64,000 nucleotides of DNA from Streptomyces lucensis JCM 4490 (GTDB lineage: Bacteria; Actinomycetota; Actinomycetes; Streptomycetales; Streptomycetaceae): positions 186,001 through 250,000 of the forward strand of contig NZ_BMUE01000003.1 of NCBI RefSeq assembly GCF_014650035.1. Reading direction: 5' to 3'. The first letter of the stretch is position 1. Each line of letters begins with the position of its first letter. The translations under genes and the position numbers were made by a program. Of this stretch, positions 9,314 through 18,481 are shown one piece after another. The notes beneath the pieces were generated by a model. It had not been told where the DNA came from. It did no database searches and worked only from the letters and a program-made list of their open reading frames with translations.

Positions 9314-10201
9314 ATGCTCGTGGAGGCAACGCATCCGACAAGGGGCCGCAGGGCCGCCGTACCGGGCCTGCCGGCCGGTGTCGGTCTCACGGCACTGTGC
9401 ACGGCCAGGGAGCGGGGCGCGGAGAACCGCCGTCCCGACCGGCTCTTCGAGGACCGTGTCGCGCAGACGCTGACGGAGGTGATCGACCGGTCCCCCCGGG
9501 CGGCCGGCCGGACGGAGGGGCCAGCCGTCGCGGACCGGGCGTCCATGCGGGACTTCGTCGCCCTGCGCACCCGGTTCTTCGACGAGGAACTGCGCGCCGC
9601 GTCCGAGCGATGCCGTCAGGTGGTGCTGCTGGGTTCGGGGCTGGACTCCCGGGTCTACCGTCTCGACTGGGCGCGCGGCACTGAGGTGTACGAACTGGAC
9701 CGCGGCGACGTCCTGCGCTTCAAGCACGGCATCGTGGCCAGGACGGGCGAGCCGCCCCGCTGCGCGTGTGTGGAGGTGGGCGCGGACCTGCGGGGCGACT
9801 GGCCGGGGGCGCTGCGGGCCGCGGGCTTCCATCCGTGGCGGCCCACGGTGTGGTGCGCGGAGGAGCTGCTGCCCTATCTGAGCCGTGCCGAGAACGACCG
9901 GCTGCTGAGCGGCATCACGGCGATGTCGGCGGCGGGCAGCCGGCTGGTGGTGGATCACTTCGACAGGGCGCTGCGGGGCTCGGGACGTCTGGCGCCGGCG
10001 ACCGAGGTGTTGCGGGCGGTCGGCGCGCACTGGCGCTCCACCCTGGAGGTTCCCGACGCCTGGCTCGCCCCGCACGGCTGGTCGTTCGGCCTGACCGATC
10101 CGGCGGAGCTCGCCCGCCGCAGCGGGCGGGAGGTGCCCGGCCTGCTGGGCGCGCACGCCGGCGGCGACGGGCACATGTGGCTGATCAGTGCGGTGCGATG
10201 A
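9314..10201 (+). CDS. Class I SAM-dependent O-methyltransferase (LCM/TcmP-like family)
   Basis: The 295-residue protein shows the leucine-carboxyl-methyltransferase-like pattern (PF04072). It starts with GVGLTALCTARERGAENRRP, then VVLLGSGLDSRVYRLDW as the SAM-binding motif I, and WCAEELLPYLS, in the place of the family's EGLLMYL motif. These enzymes methylate carboxyl or hydroxyl groups of small metabolites. The substrate is unknown. The ATG at 9314 stands in a GGAAGGGACGGGC context. The gene is divergent from the Lrp regulator. Confidence 0.82.
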   Translation: MLVEATHPTRGRRAAVPGLPAGVGLTALCTARERGAENRRPDRLFEDRVAQTLTEVIDRSPRAAGRTEGPAVADRASMRDFVALRTRFFDEELRAASERCRQVVLLGSGLDSRVYRLDWARGTEVYELDRGDVLRFKHGIVARTGEPPRCACVEVGADLRGDWPGALRAAGFHPWRPTVWCAEELLPYLSRAENDRLLSGITAMSAAGSRLVVDHFDRALRGSGRLAPATEVLRAVGAHWRSTLEVPDAWLAPHGWSFGLTDPAELARRSGREVPGLLGAHAGGDGHMWLISAVR

Positions 10202-10219
10202 CCACCCCGGACGGACCGT

Positions 10220-10286
10220 GGCCCGGCCGCCGTGCGCCGCTGCCGGGCACCCCGGCCTCCCCGCGAGCCACGGCGCCGGCCGGGCC
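10220..10286. terminator. Hairpin between convergent methyltransferase and SARP2 genes
   Basis: GGCCCGGCCG-CCGTG (10220-10234) can pair with CACGG-CGC-CGGCCGGGCC (10269-10286), leaving a 3-base bulge and a 34-base loop. The position between two convergent stop codons supports a terminator role. Confidence 0.45.
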
Positions 10287-10341
10287 CGCGGAACGCTTCC
10301 CCCCGTTCCCCCGGCCTGCGCCCACCGGCGCGTCCGGGGCC

Positions 10342-12315
10342 TCAGAACGCGATGGCCCGTGCCTCCCGCCAGGCGTGGTCCCCGCTCGCGGACCGCGAGG
10401 CCGGAATGGCCGTCTCCAGCCGGACCATCCGGTCGAGTGCCTCCTGCCGGCGGGCCGGCGGCTCGCGCTGCGCGCACTCGGCGGCGTAGACGCCGATGAG
10501 GCTGTTGAAGCGGTACCGATGGCCCGGTTCCTCCTCCAGCAGGTGGTTGGCGACCAGGAGCGCGAGCAGCCTGCGGGTGGTCTCCCAGTCCGTGTCCGCG
10601 AGCGTGGCGGCGACCTGGACCGTGAACGGACCTCCGTGCAGGCCCAGATGGCGGAACATGCGCGCCGCGTCGGCGGACAGCGCCTGGTACGACGCCTCGA
10701 AGACACTGCGCATGCTGGCCGCCGCGTCGTCCTTCACCGTGAGCCGGTCGAGCCGGCCGTGTTCGGCGGCGTACTGCTCGACCAGCGCGCTCAGCGGCAC
10801 TCCGGGGCTGGCGGCCAGCCCGTCGGCGACGATGCGCAGCGCCAGCGGCAGCCCCCCGCACAGCGCCACCAGGCGCGCGGTGGCGCCGGCCTGGCCGTCG
10901 AGCCGTCCGCCGCTGAGACCGGTGAGCAGCTGCGCCGACTCCTCGTCGGCGAGCGGTCCGATCGTGACCAGGTGGGCACCGTCCCGCGCCGCGAGTCCAC
11001 CGAAGCGCTGCCTGCTGGTCGCGAGGACGCAGGACGAGCCGCGCGGGATGAGGGGCCGCAGCTGGTCGGCGCTCGGCGCGTCGTCGATGACCACCAGCAT
11101 GCGCTGGCCGTGCAGCAGGCTGCGGTAGAGGGTGGCGCGGGCGGCCAGGCCCGCGGGGATCCGCGAGGCGTCGACGCCCAGACTGCCCAGGAGCTGGCCC
11201 AGGGCGTCCCCGGCGCTCACCGGGGTGCCCTGCAGCCCGGTGCCGCGCAGGTCCACGTACAACTGGCCGTCCGGGAAACGGTCGATGAGACGGTGTGCCA
11301 GTTCCAGCACGAACGCGGACTTGCCGACCCCGGCCGGGCCGTCGACCACCGCCACCGGTGTCGTCGCTCCGTGCCGTGCGCTCTCCTCGCTCAGCACCTG
11401 CTCCAGCAGGGCCAGTTGCCTGCCCCTGCCGACGAACCCGCGTGCCAGGGGCGGAAGTTGCACCGGCTTGGGAGCGACACGGAGCGGGCTCGCGCGGCCG
11501 GCGACCAGTACGCGGGTGGGGTCCCCGCCGGGCGAGCGCAGCTCCGGGTGCCCGGAGAGGATCTGCTGGTAGAGGTTGCGCAGGTCGGCGCCGGGCTCTA
11601 TGCCCAGCTCGCTGCTGAGCAGCCGCCGGGTCTCCTCGTACAGCCGCAGGGCGTGGGCCTGCCGGCCGCTGCGGCAGAGCGCCAGGATCAGCAGCCAGCG
11701 AAGCTTCTCCCGCAGCGGCTCCTCGGACACCGCGCCGGTCAGTTCGGTGACGACCTCGGCGTGCCGTCCGACGGCCAGCATGTCGGCGGCCCACTCCTCC
11801 ACGGCCGTCAGCCGCAGATCGCGCAGCCGGGTGCGCTCCATCGCCGCGAACGGGCCGGGTACTCCGGAGTAGGCCTCGCCGTGCCAGAGCGACAGCGCCT
11901 GCTCGTACCGCCGCAGAGTCGCGTCCACGTCACCCTCGCCCCGCGATCTACGCGCGTCGCCCAAGTCCCGGGCGAAGAGGGCGGCGTCGACGTCCACGGG
12001 GTCCAGCCGCAGACAGTAACCGCCCGACTCGGAGGTGAGGACCGCGCCCGCCGCCCTCCGTCCGCGTCCGGGCTCCAGGGCCCGGCGGAGCCCGCCCACG
12101 TATGTGTGCACACCGTTGGCCGCCGTCTGCGGCACGTCACTGCCCCAGAGGGCGTCCACGATGTTCTCGACGCCGACTACATCGTTGGCGCGGCTCGCGA
12201 GCAGGCCCAGCACGGCCCGCTGTTTGGGCGGGCCCAGCGCCACCTCCACCCCCTTCCGCCAGGCACGCACCGGCCCTAAGAGCTGAATGCGCAGGGGTCC
12301 TCCCGTGGTGGCCAT
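10342..12315 (-). CDS. SARP-family transcriptional activator with NB-ARC domain (SARP2)
   Basis: The 657-residue protein has the same layout as SARP1. The winged helix lies at about residues 10-100 (IQLLGPVRAWRKGVEV, ANGVHTYVGGLRRAL), the activation domain at about 105-255 (LYEETRRLLSSELGIEPG), and the NB-ARC ATPase has GPAGVGKSAFVLE near residue 325. The start is ATG 12315. Codon 13 is TTA (12279-12277), so translation should depend on the bldA leucyl-tRNA. It is transcribed away from the 1-kb gap that follows. With SARP1 it gives two pathway activators within 8 kb, which may reflect two merged clusters. Confidence 0.9.
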   Translation of the reverse strand: MATTGGPLRIQLLGPVRAWRKGVEVALGPPKQRAVLGLLASRANDVVGVENIVDALWGSDVPQTAANGVHTYVGGLRRALEPGRGRRAAGAVLTSESGGYCLRLDPVDVDAALFARDLGDARRSRGEGDVDATLRRYEQALSLWHGEAYSGVPGPFAAMERTRLRDLRLTAVEEWAADMLAVGRHAEVVTELTGAVSEEPLREKLRWLLILALCRSGRQAHALRLYEETRRLLSSELGIEPGADLRNLYQQILSGHPELRSPGGDPTRVLVAGRASPLRVAPKPVQLPPLARGFVGRGRQLALLEQVLSEESARHGATTPVAVVDGPAGVGKSAFVLELAHRLIDRFPDGQLYVDLRGTGLQGTPVSAGDALGQLLGSLGVDASRIPAGLAARATLYRSLLHGQRMLVVIDDAPSADQLRPLIPRGSSCVLATSRQRFGGLAARDGAHLVTIGPLADEESAQLLTGLSGGRLDGQAGATARLVALCGGLPLALRIVADGLAASPGVPLSALVEQYAAEHGRLDRLTVKDDAAASMRSVFEASYQALSADAARMFRHLGLHGGPFTVQVAATLADTDWETTRRLLALLVANHLLEEEPGHRYRFNSLIGVYAAECAQREPPARRQEALDRMVRLETAIPASRSASGDHAWREARAIAF

Positions 12316-13353
12316 GGGTCATTCGCCTCCCTGAAGTGGTGTTCCGTCCGTTCCCGTACCGACTCCCCCACAGCGGCACGACGGGTGGTCGGCCCGCCGC
12401 GCCGATGTCACCGGCCGGTTCCGCGGCACCTGGCCACGCGCGCCCCGGCGACGGGGACGCGGACACAAGACCTGGGCTTCTCGCCGTCCTCCCCCGGCAC
12501 CCGGCCCCGTCGCTCGACGACGGCGGCGCCCCTGCCGGCTTCCTCGGCGCCGTTTCCATTCCCGTGGGCCGGAATACGCCGAGACGTAAGGAGTAATTCA
12601 GTCGTCAATCGGCTGGATATCGACCGGCACCCGGGTTCCCCACACACAAGCTGTGTGATAAAACTATCGGAGGTAATGGATCCGTTTTCGATATCGAGGG
12701 ATCTCGCCGCACTCCCGCCACCATCACATGCCCGTCGATTTCCATATCCCCCCTCCGAGCATGGGCGATCACATCGAGGTTTCACCCGAGGACATATCGG
12801 CCGGCAGCGGACCGGCCCAAGAGGTTCCTCATGAGCGAGCCGCGCCGCGCGGCCCGCGCTCACACGAAGAGGACGCAGCGTTGCGTCGTGACACCGGGGC
12901 AGTGGGCATGGACCTGAGCGACGCTACGAACACCCTGGTGAGAGCATCGACAGGGCGCCCCGGTCCGGGCGTCGTCCGAGGATGCGGGTACCGCCGACCA
13001 CCACACCCCGGACATGCGCACCGACGTGGCCGACGCCACTCACCCGTGCGAACCGCGCAGTCAGATTAGCCAGGAGGCGTTGGCCGAATCAACACCTGAT
13101 TGAAATAGCTACTACCGTCTCGCGGTGGCCGGCGAAGCGTCCGAGTGCCAGCGAAGGTGCCGGACGCACACGCGTCTGCGCAGGTACTACAGGGCCCTCG
13201 AGCAAACCAATGGTCAAGAATCTACTAACCACGTTTCCCCCCGTTTTTACCCGAAAGCCTGTACGTAGGGTCACAGTAGCGGCGCCGTGTCTGATTGTCA
13301 CCCCCACCATACTCGGCGACAAAGAGGACTCAAGAGCGACACGTCGCGCCGGA
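12316..13353. other. Gene-poor region upstream of SARP2
   Basis: About 1 kb without a supported gene. A 114-codon frame from ATG 12728 has no ribosome-binding site and an arginine/proline-rich, low-complexity second half, so it was not called. The stretch 13075-13320 is AT-richer than the surroundings and may hold decayed coding sequence. CACACA-AGC-TGTGTG at 12643-12657 is a small inverted repeat about 330 bp upstream of SARP2. Confidence 0.5.
12643..12657. promoter_or_regulatory. Inverted repeat upstream of SARP2
   Basis: CACACA and TGTGTG flank the 3-base spacer AGC, and AT-rich sequence (ATAAAACTATC) follows directly. It could be an operator or chance; no second copy was found. Confidence 0.3.
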
Positions 13354-14460
13354 TCAGCGACTTCTGAACGAACCGGGCGCCGCGGAGGTGGTCTGCCGCA
13401 CGCTCACACCGGGTACGCACCGTCGCAGCCAGTCGGCCACGGCCTGCGGCGACAGGACCGACGAAGCCTCGTGCGCCCCGCGCAGCACCTGGCCGTTGCT
13501 CACCGCGGCGGCGGCGAACGCCCCGACGGCGCCGGCCAGTCGTGAGCCGTCCTCGACACGGACGAGAACCGTCCGGGTGACGGCGTTCCCCTCCTGGTTG
13601 ACGCCCTCCAGGCTCCCCCACAGCACGTGGTACGGCGTGCGGCCGGCCACGTCGCGGACGCTGGAACGCACCAGCTCCTCGGCCCGCACGCCGACGTCCC
13701 GCACCGTGAGGTGGCCATCGCGTGAACAGTTCAGGACGCCGGGCAGGGCGGGACCGTCGAAGGCGTGGTACCAGCGGGCCTCTTCCAGACCGAGTTCCCG
13801 GGCCCGGTCTGCCAGTTCCCCGGTCAGGAACGGATGCGCGACGAGCGGCCCGGACACGCCGGGCACCAGGAAGTTCTCCTGGACCCCGGCCGCCGTGTGC
13901 ACCGCCCCGCCCCGCCACACGGCCCTGGGGACGCCGTCACCGTGCTCCATGCTCAGCAGGTGATCGACGGCACCGGCGCGGGTGAAGGCGCCCCGGCGGG
14001 CGTAACAGCCCGTGAACTTCCCTCCAGGGCAAAGGCCTTGGGCCAGCAGACCCGGAAGGAGACCGGACAGTCCGGGCGCCAGGCCGGCCGCCGACACCGC
14101 GGTGCGTCCCGGCACCGGATCGATCGCGCGGCCGTGACCCATGACATGCACGTAGTCCGCGCCCGCGGCGAACACGGCGCGGCTGGCCCGGTCGGCCAGC
14201 AGGTGCGCCGGCCCCGAACAGTCGAGCACGGTACGGCAGCCCTGGCTGAAGCGGACGACGCTGTCGGTGTCGGTGGCGTCCACCGTCGTGGCCTCGGCGC
14301 GCACGGTGAGCCGTGCGGCGCAGGCACGCGCGGCGTCGCCGTCGCGCCCGCCGATCCGCAGCCGGAACCGGCCGTGGGTGGCGAGGCTGATCGCCGCGCT
14401 CCGGCCGACCGAGCCGTAGCCGCCGATGATGCCGATGAGAGGGGTGCGCTGGGGGCTCAT
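13354..14460 (-). CDS. Saccharopine-dehydrogenase-like NAD(P)-dependent oxidoreductase
   Basis: The 368-residue protein starts at ATG 14460 and opens with a dinucleotide-binding Rossmann motif, IIGGYGSVGRSAAISLATHG. DGDAARACAARL and TVLDCSGPAHLLADRA follow, the pattern of the saccharopine dehydrogenase NADP-binding family (PF03435). Family members in secondary metabolism reduce imines or act on thioester-bound intermediates. The substrate is unknown. It stands alone between two gene-poor regions and is not in an obvious operon. A relation to the YbtPQ-like transporter nearby is possible but unproven. Confidence 0.7.
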   Translation of the reverse strand: MSPQRTPLIGIIGGYGSVGRSAAISLATHGRFRLRIGGRDGDAARACAARLTVRAEATTVDATDTDSVVRFSQGCRTVLDCSGPAHLLADRASRAVFAAGADYVHVMGHGRAIDPVPGRTAVSAAGLAPGLSGLLPGLLAQGLCPGGKFTGCYARRGAFTRAGAVDHLLSMEHGDGVPRAVWRGGAVHTAAGVQENFLVPGVSGPLVAHPFLTGELADRARELGLEEARWYHAFDGPALPGVLNCSRDGHLTVRDVGVRAEELVRSSVRDVAGRTPYHVLWGSLEGVNQEGNAVTRTVLVRVEDGSRLAGAVGAFAAAAVSNGQVLRGAHEASSVLSPQAVADWLRRCVPGVSVRQTTSAAPGSFRSR

Positions 14461-15564
14461 GCCGTGCCGCCTGCGGTGAGTTGGGGAGCATGCTCCGGGA
14501 CACATGGTGCTGTGCCCCTCGCTCCGCCGTGCCGGCGGACCCGGACGGGTCAGGCCAGGACGGTGTGGGGGCGCAGGCCAGCTTCACACGTGGTGTGCGG
14601 TGACGGACCCGGTCAACGGCGGCTCCTGGCCACCGCCCGGACCGCCTTGGTCCCGCTCCGGCAGGCGTGCCGGCCGGTGACCGCGGACGCCGGACACGGG
14701 CGGCCACGTGCCGAACGCGCTGCCCGGAGCGGGGTCCGCCGGACGGGGCCGGCACGGTGCGGCGGGTCGGCCGGCAGCTCATCGGGCCGGCGGCGGGTTG
14801 GCCTGAAAATCCCTGCTCAGTAGAGGAGTTGACCAAGATCTGCGGACTCCCGCGGCCGGCCGTGCACGCTCGCGGGAGTACCTCACGGCCGGTGCGTACG
14901 GCCGTGTCGTCCATCCAGACGGCATACATACTTCCCCCAGCGGGGCTGTCCCAGAATGACGACGCCTGCGCCGGACGACCTTCGCGCGCAACTGACTGAT
15001 CCCTCAGCAAGCCCTAGGGGACGCACATGCTCGCGTTGGACCGTGACGAGACCGGCACCGAACCCGCCGGCCCGCCTCCGCCCACGGCGAAGGGGGTCGG
15101 TCACGCGACCGGGAGGACCGGGTCGTCCTCGACGAACAGGTGCCGTGGCGACGGGCCGGACGGGGCCGGCCCGGCCCGTGGCACACCGGACGCACCGGAC
15201 CAGGTGCACCCCGCGGACAGCAGCCTCTGCTGTGGCGGTGACGGACTGCTCGACTCCGGCCGGCCGCCGGCCCGGCCCGGGGAAGCACAACGCACGCGGC
15301 ATTGACGGACATCGATGTTCAGCGTGCCCGCCGGACCGGACGCACACCAATCCTGACCGGAACCAATCTCATCGCACCGACCGTCTGCATCTCAGTGGGT
15401 GTCAACGAACGGAATCGTTTCGCCAGGGCAGAGCTGCACATTCGCACGTTGTGCGAAGTAGGACTGCGGACCGAGATTCTGAATTCTGCACATGCCTGCG
15501 GTTCGGACTCGAGTTCTACGCCGCAGCCCTGCGGGGCGGACGACGAACTAAATTGGGGGATCGA
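14461..15564. other. Gene-poor region between the oxidoreductase and response-regulator genes
   Basis: About 1.1 kb between divergent genes. Several open frames exist on both strands, but all lack ribosome-binding sites and show composition typical of random high-GC frames. An inverted repeat at 15441-15457 is the only clear signal. Confidence 0.5.
15441..15457. promoter_or_regulatory. Candidate operator upstream of the response-regulator gene
   Basis: TTCGCAC-GTT-GTGCGAA is a perfect 7-3-7 inverted repeat 108 bp upstream of the GTG start of the NarL/LuxR-type gene. The spacing fits autoregulation. No other copy was found in the window. Confidence 0.45.
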
Positions 15565-16170
15565 GTGGGAATCGATGTAGTGGTGTCCGACGACCTGCAC
15601 CTGTCCCGTTTCGCGCTCACCGCTTTACTCGAGCGCCACGAGGAGATCCGCGTGGTCGGAACCGCGGACAGCAATCTCGACGCACTGGAACTGGCCGAGA
15701 TACACAGGCCGGACGTCGTCGTCATCAGTTTCGAGGGCGCGGACAGTGACGCGCTCGCCATCGCCGAGAAGATCGCCGGCCTGCCGGGGTGCCGCAGCAT
15801 GCTGCTGGCGACGGCCTTCACCCGCTCGGTCGTCCGCCAGGCCTTCGCCGCCGGCATCGGCGGCATGGTCAAGCGCAGCGTGCCTCCCCGCCAGTTCTTC
15901 GAAGCCATCCACCGGGTGCATCACGGTGAGCGGGTCTTCGACGTGGAGCTGACGGTCGCCGCCCTCGGCAACGGGGACTGCCCGCTGACCCTGCGGGAGT
16001 TCTCCGTGCTCGAGTACGTCTCGCGGGGTGACACGGTGGTCGAGATAGCGTCACGGCTGCACCTCTCCCAGGGGACCGTGCGCAACTACCTTTCTTCCAT
16101 GGTTGCGAAACTCGGAGCCCGCAACCGAATCGACGCCTTGCGGATAGCCCGCGAAGCCAACTGGATCTGA
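15565..16170 (+). CDS. NarL/LuxR-type response regulator
   Basis: The 201-residue protein starts at GTG 15565 behind GGGGGA. Residues 1-120 form a receiver-like domain (GIDVVVSDDLHLSRFALTAL, PDVVVISFEGADSD). Where most receivers have a phospho-acceptor aspartate, this one reads VVVISFEG, so phosphorylation is doubtful. Residues about 140-201 are a LuxR-type helix-turn-helix (LTLREFSVLEYVSRGDTVVE, LSQGTVRNYLSSMVAKLGA). No sensor kinase gene is adjacent. Codon 21 is TTA (15625-15627), so the gene is probably bldA-dependent. A strong hairpin follows the stop. Confidence 0.82.
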   Translation: MGIDVVVSDDLHLSRFALTALLERHEEIRVVGTADSNLDALELAEIHRPDVVVISFEGADSDALAIAEKIAGLPGCRSMLLATAFTRSVVRQAFAAGIGGMVKRSVPPRQFFEAIHRVHHGERVFDVELTVAALGNGDCPLTLREFSVLEYVSRGDTVVEIASRLHLSQGTVRNYLSSMVAKLGARNRIDALRIAREANWI

Positions 16171-16190
16171 TCTCCGCGAATTGCGGGTGA

Positions 16191-16229
16191 CGGTCGCCGG
16201 GAATGGGATCCCCCTATTCTCGGCGACCG
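16191..16229 (+). terminator. Terminator of the response-regulator gene
   Basis: CGGTCGCCGGGAAT (16191-16204) pairs with 16216-16229 over 14 bp with one G-U pair, around an 11-base loop. It begins 21 bp after the stop codon. Confidence 0.7.
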
Positions 16230-16642
16230 GCCACGATAACTTCACGCGCATCCTCCGTCAACTACGCGCCGGGCGACGGGCACACTTCGGCGCCCGGCCG
16301 GATGCGGGACCAAGATTTACCACCGGCACACCGCCCGCGCAATGTCCCGCGGATCGCGCGATGTCACCGCCGCCGAATGAGATTCTAATAATCGGCCGGG
16401 CGATTTTCACTTCCGCCGCCGGAGGCTGGCCGATTCGAAGCGTTCCCGCCGGCCCCGGTTCTCCTTCCCGGCCGCAGCGTGACAGCGGCGGCCTCCCCGG
16501 CAGGCGGGCCCGGCCGCCCGCACCGCCACCGGCCGGAAACCGACCACCACCCCGCCGGGCGATCCCCGACAGCGACGGCGCATCAGGCCAGGGGCGCGGT
16601 AGAGTAATATTCGTACGCGTTTCAAAACCCGAGGGGAGAGCG
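16230..16642. other. Upstream region of the ABC transporter operon
   Basis: This 413-bp gap contains no supported gene. It must carry the promoter of the ABC operon. AT-richer stretches occur at 16381-16410 and 16601-16630 (GTAGAGTAATATTCGTACG), just upstream of the GAGGGGAG ribosome-binding site. Confidence 0.45.
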
Positions 16643-18481
16643 ATGAGCGCGAGCGTCCCTGTCGAGGCGAGCGATCGGTCCAGGTCGTTACCGGAAGCCG
16701 GCTCCGCAGCGGAAGAGAACATGGGGCAGTTACTGCGCCCCTATGTCGGGACCTTCGCGACCGTTGCGATCCTGCAGGTCATCGGGGCCCTGGCGGGCCT
16801 GGCACCGCTGCTGGCGGTCGTCGAGCTGGGCCGCAGCCTGTTGGCGCCGGGCCCGGCCGACCACGACCACGTCTGGAACGTAGTGATCGTTGGCGCCGCC
16901 GGCCTGTTCGTCCGGCTGCTGCTGACGGCGGCGTCGTCCGCCCTGGGGCACGTCCTCGACGGCCGGGTGCAGCTGTCGCTGCGCCGGCAACTGGCGGCGC
17001 GGCTCGGACGCGTGCCGATCGGCTGGTTCTCCCGGCGCCGGACCGGTGAGCTGGCCAAGCTGGTCGGTGAGGACGTCAGTGCCGTGCACCCGTTCATCGC
17101 CCACGCCCCCGGCGAACTCACGGCGGCGTTCGTGGTGCCGCTGGCGTCGCTGATCTACCTGTTCACCATCGACTGGCGGCTCACGCTGATCACACTGGCG
17201 CCGGTGCTGGTCGCCATCGCGCTGGTCCCCCTGATGGAGACCGACGCCCGCAAGCGCGAGCAGCAGGAGTTCGACGGGGGCATGGCCCGCATCTCGAGTT
17301 CCGTCATCGAGTTCGTGCAGGGCATCTCGGTCGTGAAGGCCTTCGGCGGATCCGGCCGAGCCCACCGCAAGTTCCTCACCGCCGCGGACGACTTCGGCGG
17401 CATCTTCTACCGGTGGGTGCGCGGCATCGCCAGAATCGGCGCCGCGATGCAGACGGTGCTGTCACCGCCGTTCGTGCTGCTGGTCGTCCTGCTCGGCGGT
17501 ACGCCCCTGATCACGAGCCACCACATGGCCCCGGCCGACCTGCTGCCCTTCCTGCTCCTCGGACTGGGCCTGACCGCACCGATCGGCGCTCTCAGCCACG
17601 GCTTCGACGACCTGCAGGCCGCCGGGCGCGCGGTCGGCCGGATCAAGGAGGTGCTGCGGGAGGAGCCGCTGGCCGAACCCGCGCACCCGGTCGCCCCGCA
17701 GGGCCACCGGGTCGAACTGCGTGACGTCCGCTTCGGGTACGACGACGGCCACGAGGTGCTGCGCGGGATCGACCTGGTGCTCGAACCGGGTACCGTCACC
17801 GCGCTCGTCGGGCCGTCGGGAAGCGGCAAGTCCACGCTGGTCCAGCTGCTGCCGCGGTTCTTCGACCCGACCCACGGCTCGGTCTCCCTGGGCGGTGTCG
17901 ACCTGCGCGAGATCGGCAGCCGGGAGCTCTACCGCAGGGTCTCGTTCGTCTTCCAGGACGTCCGCCTGCTGCGCGCGTCGGTCGCGGAGAACATCGCCCT
18001 GGCCGTACCGCACGCCGACCTCGACGACGTGGTCCGCGCGGCCAGGCTGGCGAACATCCACGACCGCGTGTGCGAACTGCCCCGCGGCTACGACTCGGTG
18101 ATCGGCGAGGACGCGGGGCTCTCGGGCGGCGAGGCGCAGCGGATCGCCATCGCCCGCGCGTTGCTCGCCGACACACCGGTGCTCGTGCTCGACGAAGCCA
18201 CCGCCTTCGCCGACCCGCAGACCGAGCAGGCGGTGCGCCAGGCCCTGGCGACACTCCAGGGCGACCGGACCGTGCTGGTCATCGCCCATCGCCTGGAGAC
18301 GGTCGCCGACGCCGACACCGTCGTGATGCTGGACGGCGGGCAGATCGCCGAGCGCGGCAGGCCGGCCGAACTCCTCGCCCGGGGCGGCAGGTTCGCCGCG
18401 TTCTGGCAATCCCACCGGTCCGCGGCCGGTGACGGGGTCGAAACCCACGGCGGCGTACTGCAAGGAGACGAACGGCGATGA
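16643..18481 (+). CDS. ABC transporter permease/ATPase, YbtP/IrtA-like subunit
   Basis: The 612-residue half-transporter starts at ATG 16643 behind GAGGGGAG. Six membrane helices lie in about residues 30-330, with the family stretch GELAKLVGEDVSAVHPFIAH. The nucleotide-binding domain has Walker A GPSGSGKST, signature LSGGEAQRIAIARALL and Walker B VLVLDEATAF. The fold is that of ABC exporters, but the closest recognised relatives (YbtPQ, IrtAB) act in siderophore uptake. Two TTA codons (16688-16690 and 16730-16732) near the N-terminus suggest bldA control. The 3' end overlaps the next gene at ATGA. Confidence 0.88.
   Translation: MSASVPVEASDRSRSLPEAGSAAEENMGQLLRPYVGTFATVAILQVIGALAGLAPLLAVVELGRSLLAPGPADHDHVWNVVIVGAAGLFVRLLLTAASSALGHVLDGRVQLSLRRQLAARLGRVPIGWFSRRRTGELAKLVGEDVSAVHPFIAHAPGELTAAFVVPLASLIYLFTIDWRLTLITLAPVLVAIALVPLMETDARKREQQEFDGGMARISSSVIEFVQGISVVKAFGGSGRAHRKFLTAADDFGGIFYRWVRGIARIGAAMQTVLSPPFVLLVVLLGGTPLITSHHMAPADLLPFLLLGLGLTAPIGALSHGFDDLQAAGRAVGRIKEVLREEPLAEPAHPVAPQGHRVELRDVRFGYDDGHEVLRGIDLVLEPGTVTALVGPSGSGKSTLVQLLPRFFDPTHGSVSLGGVDLREIGSRELYRRVSFVFQDVRLLRASVAENIALAVPHADLDDVVRAARLANIHDRVCELPRGYDSVIGEDAGLSGGEAQRIAIARALLADTPVLVLDEATAFADPQTEQAVRQALATLQGDRTVLVIAHRLETVADADTVVMLDGGQIAERGRPAELLARGGRFAAFWQSHRSAAGDGVETHGGVLQGDERR

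Noticed and set aside
9170..11794. 874-codon open frame antisense to the methyltransferase, SARP2 and the Lrp gene
   Set aside because: The product is almost entirely Arg, Ala, Gly and Pro, and both overlapping genes have strong domain evidence. Such frames are normal shadows in high-GC DNA.
12728..13069. Possible 113-residue gene in the SARP2 upstream gap
   Set aside because: There is no ribosome-binding site at ATG 12728, the composition changes halfway, and no family resemblance was found.
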